NCBI GenBank assembly: GCA_035604135.1
Contig: DATNJB010000059.1
Coordinates: 9,473-73,472, forward strand
DNA from: Poindextera sp035604135
Lineage (GTDB): Bacteria; Pseudomonadota; Alphaproteobacteria; Caulobacterales; Caulobacteraceae
DNA: 64,000 nucleotides
Direction of reading: 5' to 3'
Shown: positions 8,846 to 17,552 of the stretch, in pieces
Layout of the letters: each line of letters starts with the position of its first letter
Position numbering within the stretch: position 1 is the stretch's first letter
Notes under the pieces: generated by a model
Database searches by the model: none
What the model was told of the DNA's origin: nothing
What the model saw: only the letters and a program-made list of their open reading frames with translations
Program-made: the position numbers and the translations under genes

Positions 8846-10045
8846 CTAAACCGCGACCGGCTTGACCTTCGCGGCCGCGTCGCGGGCGCGGGCCCGGGCC
8901 TGGTCGACGCCGTCGCCGCGCGCCAGCGCCACGCCCATGCGGCGGCGCTCGAACGACTCCGGCTTGCCGAATAGCCTGAGTTCCGCTGTCGGCACGGCCA
9001 ACGCCTCGGCAACGCCGTCGAACGCGATGCCCTTGGCGTCCACGCCGCCATAGATCACCGCGCTCGCGCCCGGGCCGCGCAGGGAGACGTCGATCGGAAG
9101 GCCGAGGATGGCGCGGGCGTGCAGGGCGAACTCGCTCAGCGGCTGGCTGACCAGCGTCACCAGCCCCGTGTCGTGCGGCCGGGGGCTCACCTCCGAGAAC
9201 CAGACCTCGTCTCCGTGCACGAACAGCTCGACGCCGAAGACGCCGACGCCGCCCAACGCCGAGGTGACGCGCAGCGCGATGGTCTGAGCGCGCTCCAGCG
9301 CCAGCGGCGACATCGCCTGCGGCTGCCAGCTCTCGACATAGTCGCCCTTCACCTGCCGATGGCCGACCGGCGCGCAGTACTGCGTCTCGATCACCCCTTC
9401 GCGGTGCATGGCGCGGACGGTGAGCAGGGTGATCTCGAATTCGAAATCGATGCGGCCCTCGACGATCACCCGCGGCTGCTCGACCCGGCTGCCGGCCAGC
9501 GCATAGACCCAGGCCGCCGCGACCTCGCCCGGCGCCTCGACATAGCTCTGCCCCTTGCCCGAGGAGGACATCACCGGCTTGATGAAGCAGGGGAAGCCGA
9601 TCTTTGCCGCCGCGCTCGCCAGCTCCTCGGCGGTCGAGGCGAAGGCGTAGGGCGAGGTCGGCAGGTTCAACTCCTCCGCCGCCAACCGGCGGATGCCCTC
9701 GCGGTTCATCGTCAGCTGCACCGCCCGCGCGGTCGGGATGACCACCGCCAGGCCCTCGGCCTCGATGCGCGCGAGCTCGTCTGTGGCGATCGCCTCGATC
9801 TCCGGCACGATGATGTTTGGCCGCTCCTGCTCGACCACGGCGCGCAGCGCGGCCGCGTCGGTCATGGTGATGACATGGGCGCGATGGGCGACCTGCTGGC
9901 CCGGCGCGTCGGCGTACCGGTCGACGGCGATGGTCTCCACCCCCAGCCGCTGCAACTCGATGATCACCTCTTTTCCCAGCTCGCCAGCGCCCAACAGCAT
10001 CACCTTGACGGCGGTGGGTGAGAGCGGCGTGCCGATGCAGGTCAT
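8846..10045 (-). CDS. purT: Phosphoribosylglycinamide formyltransferase 2
   Basis: A 399-residue ATP-grasp enzyme. It has the N-terminal dinucleotide-like GAGELGKEV, the ATP-grasp KPVMSSSGKGQS segment and the later EVSPRPHDTGLVTL region typical of PurT. It makes formyl-GAR in purine synthesis from formate and ATP, bypassing the folate-dependent PurN. ATG 10045 gives the usual length. It is downstream of tkt on the same strand, separated by a repeat element, and convergent with the gene ending at 8721. Confidence 0.95.
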   Translation of the reverse strand: MTCIGTPLSPTAVKVMLLGAGELGKEVIIELQRLGVETIAVDRYADAPGQQVAHRAHVITMTDAAALRAVVEQERPNIIVPEIEAIATDELARIEAEGLAVVIPTARAVQLTMNREGIRRLAAEELNLPTSPYAFASTAEELASAAAKIGFPCFIKPVMSSSGKGQSYVEAPGEVAAAWVYALAGSRVEQPRVIVEGRIDFEFEITLLTVRAMHREGVIETQYCAPVGHRQVKGDYVESWQPQAMSPLALERAQTIALRVTSALGGVGVFGVELFVHGDEVWFSEVSPRPHDTGLVTLVSQPLSEFALHARAILGLPIDVSLRGPGASAVIYGGVDAKGIAFDGVAEALAVPTAELRLFGKPESFERRRMGVALARGDGVDQARARARDAAAKVKPVAV

Positions 10046-10121
10046 GGCCTCGGTTTAGATGCGCGACAACGGAAGTCCAGCCAGGCTCTTTTGAAAAGCC
10101 GCGTAGCGGCGAAGCCCTATC

Positions 10122-10226
10122 TGACCGCCAAGCCCGCCAAGGACGCCAAGAGCGCCAAGCGGTTCGGGTGGGTCGGCGCAGTGGCCAGTTGCCTCTTGGC
10201 GTCCTTGGCGTGCTTGGCGGTCAAAT
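10122..10226. repeat. 9-nt-periodic inverted repeat element, copy 3 (GCCAAG type)
   Basis: The left arm (10122-10160) and right arm (10193-10226) match in about 28 of 29 positions when inverted. Both consist of GCCAAGnnC units (for example GCCAAGGAC, GCCAAGAGC) starting with GACC. The centre is roughly 32 nt. It lies between the tkt 3' end and the purT start and is preceded by CCAGGCTCTTTTGAAAAGCC, a flanking module also found near copy 5. Confidence 0.85.
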
Positions 10227-10270
10227 TCTGAGGTTCCGAGCCGCCGCGCCGCAGGACAAGCCTGCCGCGG

Positions 10271-12247
10271 TTACGCTCTCAGTCGCGCTCTCGCGAGGTC
10301 GGCCACGGCTTCGGCCGTAATGTTGAACTCGCGGTAGAGGCGGTCGTAGGGGGCGCTGGCGCCGAAGCGGTCCATGCCGATGAAGCCGCCGTCCTCGCCG
10401 ACGAAACGCTCCCAGCCCTGGCGGACGCCGGCTTCGACCGCGATCCGCACCGGCGATGCGCCGATCGTCTCCAGCCGATAGCTCAGGTCCTGCTGGTCGA
10501 ACAGCTCCCAGCAAGGCGTGGAGACCACGCGGGTCCCGATCCCTTCGGCGTGCAGCAGCTCGCGCGCCGCGAGCGCGACGGCCACCTCCGTGCCCGAGGC
10601 GAACAAGCTCACCTGCGGCGTCCCGTTCGACAGCGCCAGCTCGTAGGCGCCGTGGGCGGATAGGTTGCGGTCGGCCGCCGCCTGTCGCACCGCCGGCGTC
10701 TTCTGCCGCGACAGCGCCATGATCGACGGGTTCTCGCGGTGTTTGAGCGCAGCCTCCCAGCACTCGGCCGTCTCGATCCCGTCGGCGGGACGGAACACGA
10801 GCAGGTGCGGCATCGCCCTCAACGCCGCCAGATGCTCGATCGGCTGGTGCGTCGGGCCGTCCTCGCCAAGGCCGATCGAGTCGTGGGTCATCACGTGGAT
10901 CACCCGCACGCCCATCAGCGCCCCGATGCGGATCGCCGCGCGGCTGTAGTCGGCGAAGCAGAGGAAGGTGCCGGAGTAGGGGATGACCCCGCCGTGCAGC
11001 GCCATGCCGTTCATCGCCGCGGCCATGCCATGCTCGCGCACGCCGTAGTGCACATAGCGGCCTGAATAGTCGGGGTAGTCGTACACCGCGGTGTTCTTGG
11101 TCAGCGTGTTGTTCGAGCCCGTCAGGTCGGCCGAGCCGCCGATCATCTCCGGAACAGCCCCGGTCAGCGCCTCCAGCGCCGCGCCCGACCAGACACGGGT
11201 GGCGTTGTCGGCCGGCTCGGCGGCCAGCTTGTCGATGTGGGCGGCGAGCGCGACGAAAGCATCGTTTGGCAGATCGCCGCGCACCAGCCGCTCGAATTCC
11301 GCCCGCGCCGGGCTCTCCTTCAGCCTCGCCTCCCAGGCGCGGCGGGCGCGGCCGCCTCGGTGTCCGGCGGCGCGCCAGGCCTTGGCGATCTCGTCGGGGA
11401 TCGTGAACGGCGGCGCCGTCCAGCCCATGGTGGCCTTCGCGACCGCGATGTCCTTGTCGAACAGGCTATAGCCATGACCGTGCGGGTCGCCCTCCTTCGG
11501 CCCCGCGCCTTTGTCGATGATGGTCTTGCAGCTGATCATCGACGGCCGATCCTGGCGCATCGCCCATGCCAGCGCCCGGCGCACCTGAGCGGAGTCGTTG
11601 CCGTCGATCGCCTTCACCGCCCAGCTCGCCGCTCTGAACCGCATGGTCTGGTCGCCGGTTTCAGCGATGGTGGCGAGGCCGTCGATGGTGACGTCGTTGT
11701 TGTCGAACAGCACCGTGAGCTTGGCCAGCTTCAGCCGCCCGGCCAGGTGGATGGCCTCGTGGCTGATCCCCTCCATCAGGCAGCCGTCGCCGGCGATCAC
11801 CCACGTGCGGTGGTCGACCAGCTCCGGCCCGAAGCGGGCGGCCATCGACCGCTCGGCCATCGCCATGCCGACCGCCGTCGCGATGCCCTGGCCGAGCGGC
11901 CCGGTGGTGGTCTCGACGCCCGGTGTGTGGCCGTATTCGGGGTGGCCCGGGGTCTTCGAGCCCCATTGGCGGAAGGCCTCGATCTCGGCCATCGTCATCG
12001 CCTTGAAGCCGGTCAAGTGCAGCAGGCTGTAGAGCAGCATCGAGCCGTGCCCGGCCGATAGCACGAAGCGGTCGCGGTCCGGCCAGTCGGGATGGGCCGC
12101 GTCGTACTTCAACGCCTTGGTCCACAGCGCGGTCGCCGCATCGGCCATGCCCAGCGGCATGCCCTGGTGTCCGCTCTTGGCCTTGTTCACGGCGTCCATG
12201 CTCAGCGCACGGATGGCATTGGCCATGTCGAGGGGACTGACGGGCAT
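10271..12247 (-). CDS. tkt: Transketolase
   Basis: A 658-residue thiamine-pyrophosphate enzyme. It has SAGHGSMLLYSLLHL near residue 64, the ThDP motif GDGCLMEG (153-160) with downstream NN, and the second-domain GVREHGMAAAMNG. It transfers two-carbon units in the pentose phosphate and Calvin-type pathways. The length and both domains are intact. Its 5' side faces two tandem repeat elements and the divergent zauP-zapA pair. Confidence 0.96.
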   Translation of the reverse strand: MPVSPLDMANAIRALSMDAVNKAKSGHQGMPLGMADAATALWTKALKYDAAHPDWPDRDRFVLSAGHGSMLLYSLLHLTGFKAMTMAEIEAFRQWGSKTPGHPEYGHTPGVETTTGPLGQGIATAVGMAMAERSMAARFGPELVDHRTWVIAGDGCLMEGISHEAIHLAGRLKLAKLTVLFDNNDVTIDGLATIAETGDQTMRFRAASWAVKAIDGNDSAQVRRALAWAMRQDRPSMISCKTIIDKGAGPKEGDPHGHGYSLFDKDIAVAKATMGWTAPPFTIPDEIAKAWRAAGHRGGRARRAWEARLKESPARAEFERLVRGDLPNDAFVALAAHIDKLAAEPADNATRVWSGAALEALTGAVPEMIGGSADLTGSNNTLTKNTAVYDYPDYSGRYVHYGVREHGMAAAMNGMALHGGVIPYSGTFLCFADYSRAAIRIGALMGVRVIHVMTHDSIGLGEDGPTHQPIEHLAALRAMPHLLVFRPADGIETAECWEAALKHRENPSIMALSRQKTPAVRQAAADRNLSAHGAYELALSNGTPQVSLFASGTEVAVALAARELLHAEGIGTRVVSTPCWELFDQQDLSYRLETIGASPVRIAVEAGVRQGWERFVGEDGGFIGMDRFGASAPYDRLYREFNITAEAVADLARARLRA

Positions 12248-12360
12248 GTTCTCGCAAGCCTTCGAATCGACGGCGCGCTGGGCGGCGAAGGCGGCTTTGC
12301 ACTCCCCTTCTTCACGGTCAAGCGGGGCCTGCGCCGCCGCAGGCGGGAGTATGATCGATT

Positions 12361-12442
12361 GAGCCGCGGAGAGCGCAGAGAAGGCGCATAGAGCGCAGAG
12401 CCCTCGGCGCGCACCGCGCCTTCTCTGCGCTCTCCGCGGCTC
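12361..12442. repeat. 9-nt-periodic inverted repeat element, copy 4a (GCAGAG type), perfect arms
   Basis: The first 27 nt (12361-12387) and the last 27 nt (12416-12442) are a perfect inverted repeat. The units read CCGCGGAGA and GCGCAGAGA. The perfect pairing means it can form a long stem with a 28-nt loop. It has the same unit words as copy 2 at 8761. Within the window it is the best preserved copy. Confidence 0.88.
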
Positions 12443-12456
12443 ACTTTACGCCTTCT

Positions 12457-12546
12457 TTCACCACCAAGCACGCCAAGCACACCAAGAGGCCGCGACTGGC
12501 CGCGGCGCCATCCTTCTCAGAACCCTTGGCGTGCTTGGTGGTTGAA
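12457..12546. repeat. 9-nt-periodic inverted repeat element, copy 4b (CACCAAG type)
   Basis: Left arm 12457-12490 and right arm 12522-12546. Units are ACCACCAAG, CACGCCAAG and CACACCAAG on the left and the inverse on the right. It starts only 15 nt after copy 4a ends, so two members of different unit sequence are adjacent. Confidence 0.82.
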
Positions 12547-12663
12547 TCAGGCCGTGCCGCTGGCGCGGCTTCGGACTCTCAAGCTGACGCCCACGCTTTC
12601 GATCCCCGTTGGCCCGGGTCTATAAGGCTGGCTTGAAGTGAATGCGTGTGAGTGGAGGTCGCC

Positions 12664-12933
12664 ATGACCGACCAGCCCTACAACCCCCTGGGCTTCGACG
12701 AGGCGGTGCGCCGGCTCGACCACGCGCTCGCCAGGCTCGAGGTTAGGATGAGCGCACTGTCGAGCCAGGCCGAGGGCGCGAACGGCAACCTGTTCGACGA
12801 TGACCGCTCCAAGCTGGCGGCCGAGCTCGACACCGCCCGCAGCCGCGAGCGTGAACTGGAAAATGCCGGTCAGGCCGCGTCCGAGGCGCTCGAGCGGGCG
12901 ATCACCCGCGTGCGCGCGGCGTTGGGGAGCTAG
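12664..12933 (+). CDS. zauP: ZauP-like coiled-coil partner of ZapA (DUF4164 family)
   Basis: An 89-residue, almost entirely helical, charged protein with heptad-like Leu/Ala spacing, starting MTDQPYNPLGFDEAVRRLDH. It lies 4 bp upstream of zapA. In Caulobacter the gene preceding zapA encodes ZauP, a coiled-coil protein that binds ZapA and tightens the Z-ring; the identity here rests on size, coiled-coil character and position. The start at 12664 has the strong site GGAGGTCGCC. A 26-nt stretch inside the gene (12695-12720) recurs exactly at 16332-16357. Confidence 0.7.
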   Translation: MTDQPYNPLGFDEAVRRLDHALARLEVRMSALSSQAEGANGNLFDDDRSKLAAELDTARSRERELENAGQAASEALERAITRVRAALGS

Positions 12934-12937
12934 AGCC

Positions 12938-13270
12938 GTGGCGCAGGTGACGATCGACGTGAACGGGCGGCCCTACACGGTGGGCTGCGAGGACGGCCAG
13001 GAACAGCACTTGATCGAGCTCGCGCAGCATTTCGACCGCAACGTCCGCCAGGTCGGCCAGGAGGTGGGCCAACTGGGCGAGGCGCGGTTGTTCCTGATGG
13101 GCGGCCTGCTGCTCGCCGACGAGCTCGCCGACCTGCGCGCCCGCCTCGCCCACGCCCAAGCCGAAACCGCCCGCCTGCAAGGCGAAGCCCAGCGGCTGGA
13201 AGCGCGGGCGGCGATGGTGCTGGACGCCGCCACGCGGAAGGTCGAGGCCCTGGCGGCGATTTCGGGGTAA
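12938..13270 (+). CDS. zapA: Cell division protein ZapA
   Basis: A 110-residue protein with the ZapA N-terminal domain (VTIDVNGRPYTVGCEDGQEQ, then LIELAQHFDRNVRQV) and a C-terminal coiled coil (about residues 60-105). ZapA crosslinks FtsZ protofilaments at midcell. The GTG start at 12938 lies 4 bp after the zauP stop, so the genes are almost certainly co-translated. In many alphaproteobacteria the 6S RNA gene follows zapA; here a candidate 6S RNA lies 10 kb away at 23497. Confidence 0.9.
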   Translation: MAQVTIDVNGRPYTVGCEDGQEQHLIELAQHFDRNVRQVGQEVGQLGEARLFLMGGLLLADELADLRARLAHAQAETARLQGEAQRLEARAAMVLDAATRKVEALAAISG

Positions 13271-13324
13271 GCGGGCAGGCGAACGCCCGAGACTGAACCG
13301 CCACCCAGCCCCTGCGGCGCTCGC

Positions 13325-13648
13325 CTACTCAGCCGTCACGGTCAGCTTGAACGTCGAGCGGGGGGGTAGGTCGCGTTCCCAAGACCGGCGGTTGGAAGCG
13401 CGAAGCACGGCTTGCCCAGGCTTGGCGACCACGAACCGCAATTCGCGTATCCCACCGGCTCCGGCGACGCCTTCGCGCATCGTGGTGTAGGCGTCGTGCT
13501 CAAGGACCAGGACGCCGCTGTCGTCGTCCTCGACGCGCCAGCGAAAACCGGTCGTGGGGTTTTCCTCCAGCCGAAGCTCCAGACGATCCCCAGGAGCGGC
13601 GGTTACAGTCCGCCCCGAGGAGCGCAAATCGAGTGGGATGGTCGTCAT
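13325..13648 (-). CDS. Chagasin-family cysteine protease inhibitor (I42)
   Basis: A 107-residue protein with the three loops that chagasin uses to block papain-like proteases: NPTTGF (30-35), GAGG (63-66) and an Arg-Arg-Ser-Trp stretch (87-90) equivalent to the RPW loop. No signal peptide is visible with the start at 13648, which is preceded by GAGG. A 115-residue reading from 13672 is possible. A papain-like peptidase gene begins 274 bp away on the other strand, so inhibitor and enzyme are divergent neighbours. The pairing as partners is inferred. Confidence 0.8.
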   Translation of the reverse strand: MTTIPLDLRSSGRTVTAAPGDRLELRLEENPTTGFRWRVEDDDSGVLVLEHDAYTTMREGVAGAGGIRELRFVVAKPGQAVLRASNRRSWERDLPPRSTFKLTVTAE

Positions 13649-13921
13649 TGACTTGAGGCCTCGGGTCAACACGCCTAGCGGGCGCTCGTCAGAATTACAA
13701 ATCGACCGATTGCGTCAACGACCTCAGCGTGTATCGTGGCGGTTGACAATCTGATCGCGGCCTGCGGGTGGGGCGCGGACAGAATGTCGGGGTAGCGCAT
13801 TCGGGGCGACGGTAACGGCTCCGGGACGGGCTGGTCGTTGAGGAGGGTTTCGCGACTATCGATCGCGGGACACCTCGCACATCTGTTGGGGTAGGCAATC
13901 CAAGAAGGGAGATAGACAGCT

Positions 13922-14688
13922 ATGCCCGAGTATCGCAAAGGCCACGTGCGTCGTCCGGACAAAGATCATCTGATGCTGCTTTCTTATCGGAGACATGGCG
14001 ACCACTTAAAACAGCTGCAAGCCATACCCCTGCCGGCTCAGTGGGACTCTCGCACCCAAAATCTCGTCGGGCCCGTGAGAGATCAGCAGCAATGCGGCTC
14101 GTGCTGGGACTTCAGCGGCACCGGCATCGTCGAAGTCGCTTTCAACAGGGTATCGGCGGCGGCCCAAACACGTTCATTCTCTCGGAGCAGTATACTCTAT
14201 CCTGCTACCAGAACGGGGGATGTAACGGAGACGACAATACGACCGTCCTCGATTGGGCCAAGAGTCATGGACTGCCTCTCACGGCGGATTATGGGCCGTA
14301 TCGGGAACAGGTCACCGCGTGCCAATACAATCCCGGCATGCAGCTTTATCAGCCGGACGATTGGGGGTTCGCCGATTCCAACGGCGGATCGGGCGTGACG
14401 CCGACGAGCGACATCAAGGCCGCCATCATGCAGTACGGAGCCGTCGGCTGCGGGATCGCGGCGGACGACGCCTTCCAGAACAACCCGGCCGGAACGGTCT
14501 TCGCCGGCTCGGGAGCAACGGCGATAGACCACGACATCATCCTGGTCGGGTGGGACGACAACACCAACGCCTGGATCCTGCGAAATTCATGGGGTCCGGG
14601 CTGGTGCGAGAACGGGTACATCCGGATCGCCTACGGCGCGAACGCCGTGGGTTCGGAGGCCGTCTGGGCGGTCAAACACCCCGCATAG
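13922..14688 (+). pseudogene. Papain-like (C1) cysteine peptidase, single-base frameshift
   Basis: The first reading frame (ATG 13922, site AAGGGAGATAGACAGCT) gives residues 1-77 with PAQWDSRTQNLVGPVRDQ and the catalytic QQQCGSCW (Gln55, Cys61). The second frame, from about 14160 to 14688, gives LSEQYTLSCY, the catalytic His in AIDHDIILVGWDD and the Asn in RNSWGPGWCENGYIRI. Together they make a complete C1A peptidase of about 255 residues with no obvious signal or prodomain. Restoring one base near 14155-14165 in a GGCGGCGGC run would join the frames. It may be a decayed gene, a sequencing error or, less likely, programmed shifting. Confidence 0.8.
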
Positions 14689-14874
14689 CGTCGGGTTGAG
14701 TTGAGGGCACGGCATGTGCGCGCCCACGCGCTCAGCCGATCGGCTCGCGACGCAGTCGTGGGGCCGCCGCGACGATCTTGCCCTGTTCGTGGTCCGTCAT
14801 GGCGCGCGTGCGGGGTTGGGGATGCCGCCCCTCGATCGTTCGCGTAACTCGAGAACCAAATCAGGAGTGTCGAC

Positions 14875-16311
14875 ATGAGTGGCTTGGACAATATCGACAA
14901 TATCGTTCTCCTCATGCTGGAGAACCGCTCCTTCGATCAGACGCTGGGTTTCCTTTACGACGCCGACAATCCGCCGCCACGCGACCAGTCGTTCGAGGGG
15001 CTCACGGGAAACGAAACGAACCCCGATCAGAACGGCCAGCCGGTCAAGGTGTTCAAGATCACGCCGGACATGCCCGACGCCTACTACATGCCCGGTTCCG
15101 ACCCGGGCGAAGGCTACTACGCCACGAACATTCAGCTCTTCGGCGCGAAGCAGGCGCCGCCTTCGGCGCCGGCGCCCGCAGCGGCGAACCAGGGTTTCGT
15201 GATCAGCTTCGCCCAGACTCTGGCCCAGCACGCGAACAACCCCCGCTGGACCACCAAGCCGGGAACCACGGCCTCCAGCATAATGGGGATGTTCACGCCG
15301 CAGATGCTGCCGATCATGTCTGGCTTGGCCAAGGGCTACGCGGTCTCCGATCGCTGGTTCGCCTCCGCTCCAACCGAGACCTTGCCCAATCGTGCGTTCG
15401 CGGGCGCCGCCACCTCTCAGGGGCACCTGGACGACACCACCAAGCTCTTCACCTCGGGCAGCATTTTCAGCGCGCTCAGCAAGAAGGGGCAGACTTGGGC
15501 GATCTACGGCTACAACCAAGAGCCCTACGCACGGCAGAACTTCCCGGACATCACCGACGCGCAAGACGCGAACTTCGGGCAGTTCAAGGATTTCCAGGAC
15601 GCGGCAGCCGCCGGGAAGCTTGCTGCGTTCACCTTCCTGGAACCGAGCTGGAGCGAGGTCGGCAACAGCCAGCACCCCGTCGGCAACGTGGCGCTGGGCG
15701 AGCAGCTGATTCACGACGTCTACTATGCACTGCGCAACAGCCCCCAGTGGAACCAGACGCTGCTGATCGTCACCTACGATGAGCACGGTGGGAATTTCGA
15801 CCACGTCCCGCCGCCCTGGACCGCCGTGCGGCCAGACGACAGCGTCGGCGAGTTCGGATTCGGGTTCGACCGGTTCGGCGTAAGGGTCCCGGCGGTCTTC
15901 GTCTCACCCTGGATCGAGGCGGGCACGGTGATCCGGGCGTCCGGCCAGACACCCTTCGATCACACTTCGATCCTCAGGACCGTGGAGCTCAGGTGGGGGC
16001 TCGATCCCCTGTCCGAGCGCGACAAGGCGGCGCCCGACCTTGGCGGCCTCTTTACCGCCGCGGCCGCGCGTCCGGGAGGCGACGATCCCATCGCCGGTGT
16101 CGCCGTTCCCGTCGCCGCGCCGTCGAGCCCGCCGAGCGGGGCGCCCAACAAGCTTCAACAAGGCTTCGCCGAGTTGACGGCGCGCCTGCCGGCGACCAAC
16201 GCCGCGGGGGGTCTCGACGACGAGATGCCTGAGCTGCACTCAAGCCAGGACTACGACAACTACATCCGCAGCAAGACGGCCGCCTGGCACATTTCGAAGC
16301 GAAGACCATAG
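14875..16311 (+). CDS. Phospholipase C / acid phosphatase-type phosphoesterase
   Basis: A 478-residue protein of the phosphoesterase (PF04185) family. It opens with NIVLLMLENRSFDQTLGFL (metal/nucleophile motif ENRSFD at 16-21), and later has DRWFASAPTETLPNRAF and TYDEHGGNFDHVPPP. Such enzymes hydrolyse phosphatidylcholine-type lipids or phosphomonoesters. Most relatives are exported, but no signal peptide is visible here. The start at 14875 follows CAGGAG. A disordered Pro/Ala/Ser-rich stretch occurs near residues 395-425. It is downstream of the papain-like gene in the same direction. Confidence 0.85.
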   Translation: MSGLDNIDNIVLLMLENRSFDQTLGFLYDADNPPPRDQSFEGLTGNETNPDQNGQPVKVFKITPDMPDAYYMPGSDPGEGYYATNIQLFGAKQAPPSAPAPAAANQGFVISFAQTLAQHANNPRWTTKPGTTASSIMGMFTPQMLPIMSGLAKGYAVSDRWFASAPTETLPNRAFAGAATSQGHLDDTTKLFTSGSIFSALSKKGQTWAIYGYNQEPYARQNFPDITDAQDANFGQFKDFQDAAAAGKLAAFTFLEPSWSEVGNSQHPVGNVALGEQLIHDVYYALRNSPQWNQTLLIVTYDEHGGNFDHVPPPWTAVRPDDSVGEFGFGFDRFGVRVPAVFVSPWIEAGTVIRASGQTPFDHTSILRTVELRWGLDPLSERDKAAPDLGGLFTAAAARPGGDDPIAGVAVPVAAPSSPPSGAPNKLQQGFAELTARLPATNAAGGLDDEMPELHSSQDYDNYIRSKTAAWHISKRRP

Positions 16312-16331
16312 CGCCAGCCGAAAGCGCTTTG

Positions 16332-16357
16332 TCGACGAGGCGGTGCGCCGGCTCGAC
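16332..16357 (+). repeat. Exact 26-nt copy of a zauP coding segment
   Basis: These 26 nt are identical to 12695-12720 inside zauP, and in the same orientation. In one frame they would encode DEAVRRLD, followed by about 12 codons and a stop. There is no start codon or rest of the gene. The two copies bracket zapA, the chagasin inhibitor, the peptidase and the phosphoesterase, so this may be a scar of duplication or insertion. Confidence 0.75.
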
Positions 16358-16456
16358 GAGAGCCGCGAGGCGGCGCCCAGACGAAGGTTGCGCTAGACTG
16401 GGACGACCAACGACGACCGGCGTTCGCCGTCCGCCATCTCATCGCCCGAGCCCCTT

Positions 16457-17545
16457 ATGCCCCTCTCCGCCGAAGACCGCCTGAAGCTGCGCGAGCGATG
16501 CGCGACCGTTGTCGGAGGCTTCCATACCCCCTCGCCGGCCGAGGAGTTTCAGATGCTGGCCGACTGGTGTCGCGCCAATGGCGTGTCGCACGACACCTAT
16601 GGCGAAGGGGCGCTGATCGAGGACTTCGAACGCCGCATCGCCGGCCTCACCGGCAAGGCGGCCGCCGCCTTCATGCCCAGCGGCGTGATGGCCCAGCTGG
16701 TCGCGGTGCGGATCTGGACCGAGCGCGCGCGCCTGGATCGCTTCGGCCTGCACCCGACCTCGCACCTGATCGGCCACGAGCGCGAGGCCTACCAGGCCCT
16801 GTTCGGCCTGCACGGCGCCGTCGTCGGCGAGCGCCTGCGCCCGATGACCGCCGCCGATCTCGACGCCGAGCGCTCCCCGCTCGCCTGCCTCATCGCCGAG
16901 CTGCCCATCCGCGAGGCCGGCGGGCAGCTGCCCACGTGGGAAGAGCTGGAAGCGCTGAAAGGCGCCTGCCGCCGTCGGGCCATCCCCCTGCACATGGACG
17001 GCGCGCGCCTCTGGGAAAGCCGCGCCTTCTACGATCGTCCTCACGCTGAGATCGCCGACGGTTTCGCCTCGGTCTACGTCTCCGTCTACAAGGGCCTGGG
17101 GGGGATCGCCGGCGCGCTGCTGGCCGGCGACGAGGACTTTGTCGCCGAGGCCCGCATCTGGCGCCGGCGTATGGGCGGGACCCTCTTCCACCAGAGCCCG
17201 ATGATCGCATCAGCCGCCATGCGCCTCGACGGGCGCCTGGCCCAGATGGACGGCTGCTACGCGCGCGCGGTCAGTCTTGCGGAAGCTCTGTCTGGCGTTC
17301 CCGGCCTGAAGATCAATCCAGCCAGGCCGCACACCAACATGATGCACCTCTACTTCGAGGAGCCGGCCGAGGCGGTGATGGACCGCCGCGACGCTATCGC
17401 CGCGCGCGACGGCGTTTGGCTGATCGGCGGGGCAAAGCCCGCGGAGGTCCCGGGCTGGAGCGTCAGCGAACTCTACGTCGGCGACACGCTCGTCGCTCTC
17501 GGCGACGACGAGGTCGTCCCCCGGATCCGCGAGCTGCTGGGATAG
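16457..17545 (+). CDS. Threonine aldolase / beta-eliminating lyase family protein
   Basis: A 362-residue fold-type I PLP enzyme. The PLP lysine is K212 in SVYKGLGGIAGALLAGDED, with the preceding aspartate/arginine context HMDGARLWES. The layout matches low-specificity threonine aldolases, which split threonine or allo-threonine to glycine and acetaldehyde. FMPSGVMAQLVAVRIW is the cofactor phosphate-binding region. Its exact substrate cannot be read. It is convergent with the enoyl-CoA hydratase gene, with 7 bp between stops. Confidence 0.8.
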   Translation: MPLSAEDRLKLRERCATVVGGFHTPSPAEEFQMLADWCRANGVSHDTYGEGALIEDFERRIAGLTGKAAAAFMPSGVMAQLVAVRIWTERARLDRFGLHPTSHLIGHEREAYQALFGLHGAVVGERLRPMTAADLDAERSPLACLIAELPIREAGGQLPTWEELEALKGACRRRAIPLHMDGARLWESRAFYDRPHAEIADGFASVYVSVYKGLGGIAGALLAGDEDFVAEARIWRRRMGGTLFHQSPMIASAAMRLDGRLAQMDGCYARAVSLAEALSGVPGLKINPARPHTNMMHLYFEEPAEAVMDRRDAIAARDGVWLIGGAKPAEVPGWSVSELYVGDTLVALGDDEVVPRIRELLG

Positions 17546-17552
17546 CCGCCGC

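Larger units (their letters stand above)
12248..12663. other. Intergenic region tkt/zauP, filled mostly by two repeat elements
   Basis: A 416-bp non-coding interval between divergent genes. It holds two different 9-nt-periodic inverted repeats in tandem (12361-12442 and 12457-12546). Both promoters must share this space. CTATAAGG at about 12621-12628 is a possible minus-10 region for zauP, and GGAGGTCGCC before ATG 12664 is a strong ribosome-binding site. No other gene was seen. Confidence 0.5.

Noticed and set aside
13742..13790. Promoter TTGACA upstream of the papain-like gene
   Set aside because: TTGACA is present at about 13743, but no minus-10 element lies at a suitable distance, so a promoter is not supported.
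13922..14688. Programmed ribosomal frameshift in the papain-like gene
   Set aside because: No slippery heptamer, stop codon arrangement or downstream pseudoknot was recognised at the shift; a simple indel explains it better.
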